Below, in pieces: positions 61,119-64,000 of a stretch of 64,000 bases of DNA. The notes under the pieces were generated by a model. The model saw only the letters and a program-made list of their open reading frames with translations, was not told the origin of the DNA and did not search any database. Numbering within the stretch: position 1 is the first letter of the stretch; each line of letters starts with the position of its first letter. The translations under genes and the position numbers were made by a program. The DNA comes from Paraburkholderia acidisoli (lineage in GTDB: Bacteria > Pseudomonadota > Gammaproteobacteria > Burkholderiales > Burkholderiaceae), in the NCBI RefSeq assembly GCF_009789675.1, contig NZ_CP046914.1:124001-188000 (forward strand). Reading direction: 5' to 3'.

Positions 61119-62447
61119 TTACGCCACGGTATCGAGCACCTTGCGCACGGTGTCGAAAATGCGCGCGATTTCCTCTTCGCTCACGATCAGCGGCGGCGAG
61201 AACGCCAGGATGTCGCCGGTAAAGCGGATCAGCACGCCTGCCTCGAAACACTTCACGAACACTTCGTACGCGCGCGCACCGGGCGCACCGTCGCGCGAGT
61301 CCAGTTCGATGCCGGCCACGAGGCCGAGATTGCGAACGTCCTTGACGTGTTTCGCGTCGCGCAGGGCGTGCGCTGCGGCTTCGAACTTCGGTGCGATGCC
61401 GTTGGCGCGCTCGAACAGGCCTTCCGTGCGATAGAGATCGAGCGTGGCGATTGCCGCGGCCGCCGCGAGCGGATGCGCCGAGTAGGTGTAGCCGTGGAAC
61501 AGTTCGATCGCGCCCGGCGCGCCGTTGTTCACGACCGTGTCGTGGATCGCGCGGCTCGCGGCCACGCCGCCCATCGGCACGGCGGCATTGTTGATGGCCT
61601 TCGCCATCGTGATGAGGTCGGGCGTCACGCCGAAATACTCGCTGGCGGTGGCCTTGCCGAGACGGCCGAAGCCCGTGATGACTTCGTCGAAAATCAGCAG
61701 AATGCCGTGCTTCGTGCAGAGTTCGCGCAGGCGTTGCAGATAGCCTTGCGGCGGAATCAGCACGCCCGTCGAACCGGCGACCGGCTCGACGATCACCGCG
61801 GCGATCGTCGAAGCATCGTGCAGCGCGACGATGCGCTCGAGGTCGTCGGCGAGATGCGCGCCCCACGCGGGCTGGCCTTTCGAAAACGCGTTGTGCTCAA
61901 GGTTGTGCGTGTGCGGCAGATGATCGACGGCCGGCAGCAGTTGCCCCGAATAGGCCTTGCGATTCGTGCCGATCCCGCCCACTGAAATGCCGCCGAACCC
62001 CACGCCGTGATAGCCGCGCTCGCGGCCGATCAGCTTGGTGCGCTGGCCTTCGCCGCGCGCGCGGTGGTAGGCCAGGGCGATCTTGAGCGCCGTATCGACC
62101 GACTCCGAACCCGAGTTCGTGAAGAACACGCGATCGAGCCCTGCCGGCATCAGTTCGGCCACCTTGCTCGCTGCCTCGAATGCGAGCGGGTGGCCCATCT
62201 GGAACGTGGGCGCGAAGTCGAGCGTGGCGGCCTGGCTGGCGATGGCGGCAACGATTTCGTCGCGCGCGTGACCCGCGTTCACGCACCAGAGGCCCGCGCA
62301 GCCGTCGAGCACTTCGCGGCCGTCGGTCGTGCGGTAGTACATGCCCTTGGCCGATTCGAGCAGGCGCGGCGCGGCCTTGAACTGGCGGTTGGCCGTGAAG
62401 GGCATCCAGAACGACGAGAGATCGTCGATGACGGGGCGCGAAGTCAT
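61119..62447 (-). CDS. Aspartate aminotransferase family protein (omega-amino acid--pyruvate aminotransferase-like)
   Basis: 442 residues, class III PLP-dependent aminotransferase. N-terminal SSFWMPFTANRQFKAAPRLL and CAGLWCVNAGH match beta-alanine/omega-amino acid--pyruvate aminotransferases. PLP site: TNSGSESVDTALK, the Asp in ILLIFDEVITGFGR and the Schiff-base Lys in MAKAINNAAVPMGG. Divergent from a MocR-type regulator, a layout in which the regulator often controls the aminotransferase. Confidence 0.92.
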   Translation of the reverse strand: MTSRPVIDDLSSFWMPFTANRQFKAAPRLLESAKGMYYRTTDGREVLDGCAGLWCVNAGHARDEIVAAIASQAATLDFAPTFQMGHPLAFEAASKVAELMPAGLDRVFFTNSGSESVDTALKIALAYHRARGEGQRTKLIGRERGYHGVGFGGISVGGIGTNRKAYSGQLLPAVDHLPHTHNLEHNAFSKGQPAWGAHLADDLERIVALHDASTIAAVIVEPVAGSTGVLIPPQGYLQRLRELCTKHGILLIFDEVITGFGRLGKATASEYFGVTPDLITMAKAINNAAVPMGGVAASRAIHDTVVNNGAPGAIELFHGYTYSAHPLAAAAAIATLDLYRTEGLFERANGIAPKFEAAAHALRDAKHVKDVRNLGLVAGIELDSRDGAPGARAYEVFVKCFEAGVLIRFTGDILAFSPPLIVSEEEIARIFDTVRKVLDTVA

Positions 62448-62501
62448 ACGGGGTTCTCCTCAAGTTGACGCAGTCGATGCGTGCCACTGTAGCCCGGCCA
62501 C

Positions 62502-62531
62502 TTGAAGCGCCACATAGACAGTCTCTATACT
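62502..62531 (+). promoter_or_regulatory. Candidate promoter of the MocR-type regulator gene
   Basis: TTGAAG (62502-62507), 18-bp spacer, TATACT (62526-62531, five of six). About 100 bp downstream is the regulator ATG. GACCAA (62550-62555) and TTGGTC (62570-62575) form an inverted repeat just after it that could be an operator. Confidence 0.5.
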
Positions 62532-62634
62532 GCGCTGATAACCGTGCTGGACCAACCCCGTCAACTGTATTGGTCGCTAAAGGCTCGACCGTGCAATCGT
62601 GCGGGTTTCCCCTGGCGCTTTACCAACTTTCACG

Positions 62635-64000
62635 ATGATCGAATTCCCGCTCGAACGCCGCCGCGGCGGCCCCGTAACGCTGGTCGAACAGCTTGTTCAG
62701 GGCTTCACGCGCGCGATCGAGGCGCAGACCTTGCGCGCCGGCGCGCTTCTGCCTTCGGTGCGCCAACTCGCGCAAACGCACGCGCTTTCGACCTATACAG
62801 TGACCGAGGCGTACAACCGGCTCGTCTCGACCGGCCTCGTGGTCGCGCGGCGCGGCTCGGGTTACCGTGTGGCGCCACGCAGCGAGACGGCGCGTGCGAG
62901 CGTGACCGGCTGGCAGCCGCCCACGCTCACGGCCACGTGGCTGCTCTCCGACGTGTTCGCCGATCACTCGGTCCCAATCAAGGCCGGCTGCGGCTGGATG
63001 CCCGGCGAGTGGATCAACGAAAGCGGTCTCCATCATGCGTTACGCGCGATGAGCCGCGTGCCCGCCGTGCGGCTCGGCGATTACGGGCATCCCTACGGCT
63101 ATGCGCCGCTGCGCGAACGCATCGCAGTACAGCTCGACCGTCAGGGCTTGCCCGTGGAGGTCTCGAACGTCCTGCTCACCCAAGGCGCAACGCAGGCGCT
63201 CGACCTGATCGTGCGCACTTTATTGCGCCCCGGCGACGCCGTGCTGGTGGAGGATCCCGGCTACTGCAATTTATTGCAGATCTTGAAGCTGGCGGGTCTT
63301 GCCGTGCATGGCGTGCCGCGCACGCCAGCCGGTCTCGATATGGATGCACTCGAACGCCAGATTGCCGCGCACCAGCCCAAGGCGATGTTCGTCAACACCA
63401 CGCTGCAGAACCCCACGGGCGCGACTTATACGATGGCGAATGCGTTCCGGCTGCTGCAGATCGCCGAGCGCGAACGCATGTGGGTCGTCGAGGACGATGT
63501 GAGCCGCGAACTCGCGCCGCCCGGCGCGCCGTTGCTCGCGGCCATGGAAGGCTTGCAGCGCGTGCTGTACGTGGGTGGCTTTTCGAAAACGGTGACGCCT
63601 TCGCTGCGTTGCGGCTACGTCGTGGCCGAGCGCGACGTGCTGCGCGAACTCGCGCGGGCCAAGATGGCGGTGGGACTCACGTCGTCGGAAACGATCGAGC
63701 GCCTCGTCGACAAGGTCTTGCTCGAAGGGCGCCACGCCCGTCACGTTGAATTCGTGAACGAACGCCTGAAGGTTGCGCACGCAACGGTCGAGGAGCGGCT
63801 CGACGCGCTTGGTCTGGAGGTGTTTCACCGGCCTCGCGCGGGACTCTTCATCTGGGCGAAGCTGCCGGTCGAAGCCGGGCGGGCGGCCGCGATCGCCACG
63901 GCGGCGCTGAGCGACGGCATCTGGCTCGCACCGGGCTCGTATTTCCGCCCCGACGACGCGCCGAGCGCGTGGTTTCGCTTCAACGCGCCGTATTCTCTCG
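62635..64000 (+). CDS. MocR-type regulator: GntR HTH fused to aminotransferase-like domain (partial, C-terminus outside window)
   Basis: At least 455 residues from the ATG at 62635; the frame is open to the right edge. The N-terminal GntR-type wHTH has GALLPSVRQLAQTHALSTYTV and TEAYNRLVSTGLVVARRGSGY. The rest is a fold-type-I aminotransferase-like domain: LLTQGATQALDLIVR, VEDPGYCN, TTLQNPTGATYT, EDDVSRELA and the PLP-Lys in YVGGFSKTVTPSLR. MocR-type regulators use PLP as a ligand rather than for catalysis. Its divergent neighbour is a likely target. Confidence 0.92.
   Translation, partial: MIEFPLERRRGGPVTLVEQLVQGFTRAIEAQTLRAGALLPSVRQLAQTHALSTYTVTEAYNRLVSTGLVVARRGSGYRVAPRSETARASVTGWQPPTLTATWLLSDVFADHSVPIKAGCGWMPGEWINESGLHHALRAMSRVPAVRLGDYGHPYGYAPLRERIAVQLDRQGLPVEVSNVLLTQGATQALDLIVRTLLRPGDAVLVEDPGYCNLLQILKLAGLAVHGVPRTPAGLDMDALERQIAAHQPKAMFVNTTLQNPTGATYTMANAFRLLQIAERERMWVVEDDVSRELAPPGAPLLAAMEGLQRVLYVGGFSKTVTPSLRCGYVVAERDVLRELARAKMAVGLTSSETIERLVDKVLLEGRHARHVEFVNERLKVAHATVEERLDALGLEVFHRPRAGLFIWAKLPVEAGRAAAIATAALSDGIWLAPGSYFRPDDAPSAWFRFNAPYSL

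Overview
The window is a chromosomal segment from a high-GC betaproteobacterium, most likely Paraburkholderia, Burkholderia or Caballeronia. The evidence is the GC-rich codon use, two DUF4148 secreted proteins, a las/bra-type quorum-sensing locus with rsaL between luxI and luxR, a pca operon of the Burkholderiaceae type and a pel operon. I see no tRNA, rRNA, IS element, prophage or CRISPR array. Genes at both edges are cut by the window.

Layout. 1-9.98 kb: a partial winged-helix/ATPase regulator, an aldo/keto reductase plus SRPBCC pair, an operon for a haem-binding GlcG/HbpS protein, an aldehyde dehydrogenase and an alcohol dehydrogenase, a reductase of the RibD-C/DHFR family, a Tat-exported alpha/beta hydrolase with a DUF4148 protein, and small secreted or membrane proteins. 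10-19 kb: an MFS exporter, two tandem FixJ-type response regulators, an enoyl-CoA hydratase-like protein, a GFA-family protein, an SDR, a DJ-1/PfpI amidotransferase, a single-domain response regulator and a second DUF4148 protein. 19.2-24.8 kb: one giant signalling protein (degenerate Ser/Thr kinase, AAA ATPase, helical repeats, GAF, PAS, histidine kinase).

24.8-38.1 kb, minus strand: a complete pelABCDEFG operon for the cationic exopolysaccharide Pel. PelD keeps an RxxD c-di-GMP site, so the predicted control is c-di-GMP-dependent secretion. The giant sensor gene ends 1 bp from the end of pelG, in convergent orientation.

38.4-49.8 kb: small envelope proteins, an XRE regulator, a YiiX-type hydrolase, an LplT-PlsC fusion next to fadD (phospholipid and fatty-acid recycling), an EgtB/SUMF1-type iron enzyme, an FNR-type oxygen sensor with its four Fe-S cysteines, a universal stress protein and a DHA2 drug exporter. 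49.9-51.7 kb: luxI, rsaL and luxR with a perfect 20-bp lux box.

53.0-60.6 kb: serine acetyltransferase, GTP cyclohydrolase I, then a LysR regulator divergent from pcaIJ-pcaB-pcaDC. The pca genes convert carboxymuconate to 3-oxoadipyl-CoA; the first and last enzymes of the protocatechuate branch (pcaGH, pcaF) are not in the window. 60.6-64 kb: an omega-amino acid aminotransferase divergent from a MocR-type regulator that runs off the right edge.

I found no convincing wholly new system. The most distinctive signals are the degenerate kinase domain of the giant sensor, the lux box with a second overlapping dyad, several perfect dyads in intergenic regions (18.0, 48.1, 56.3 and 57.9 kb), and the strong promoter with operator-like repeats in front of pcaI.
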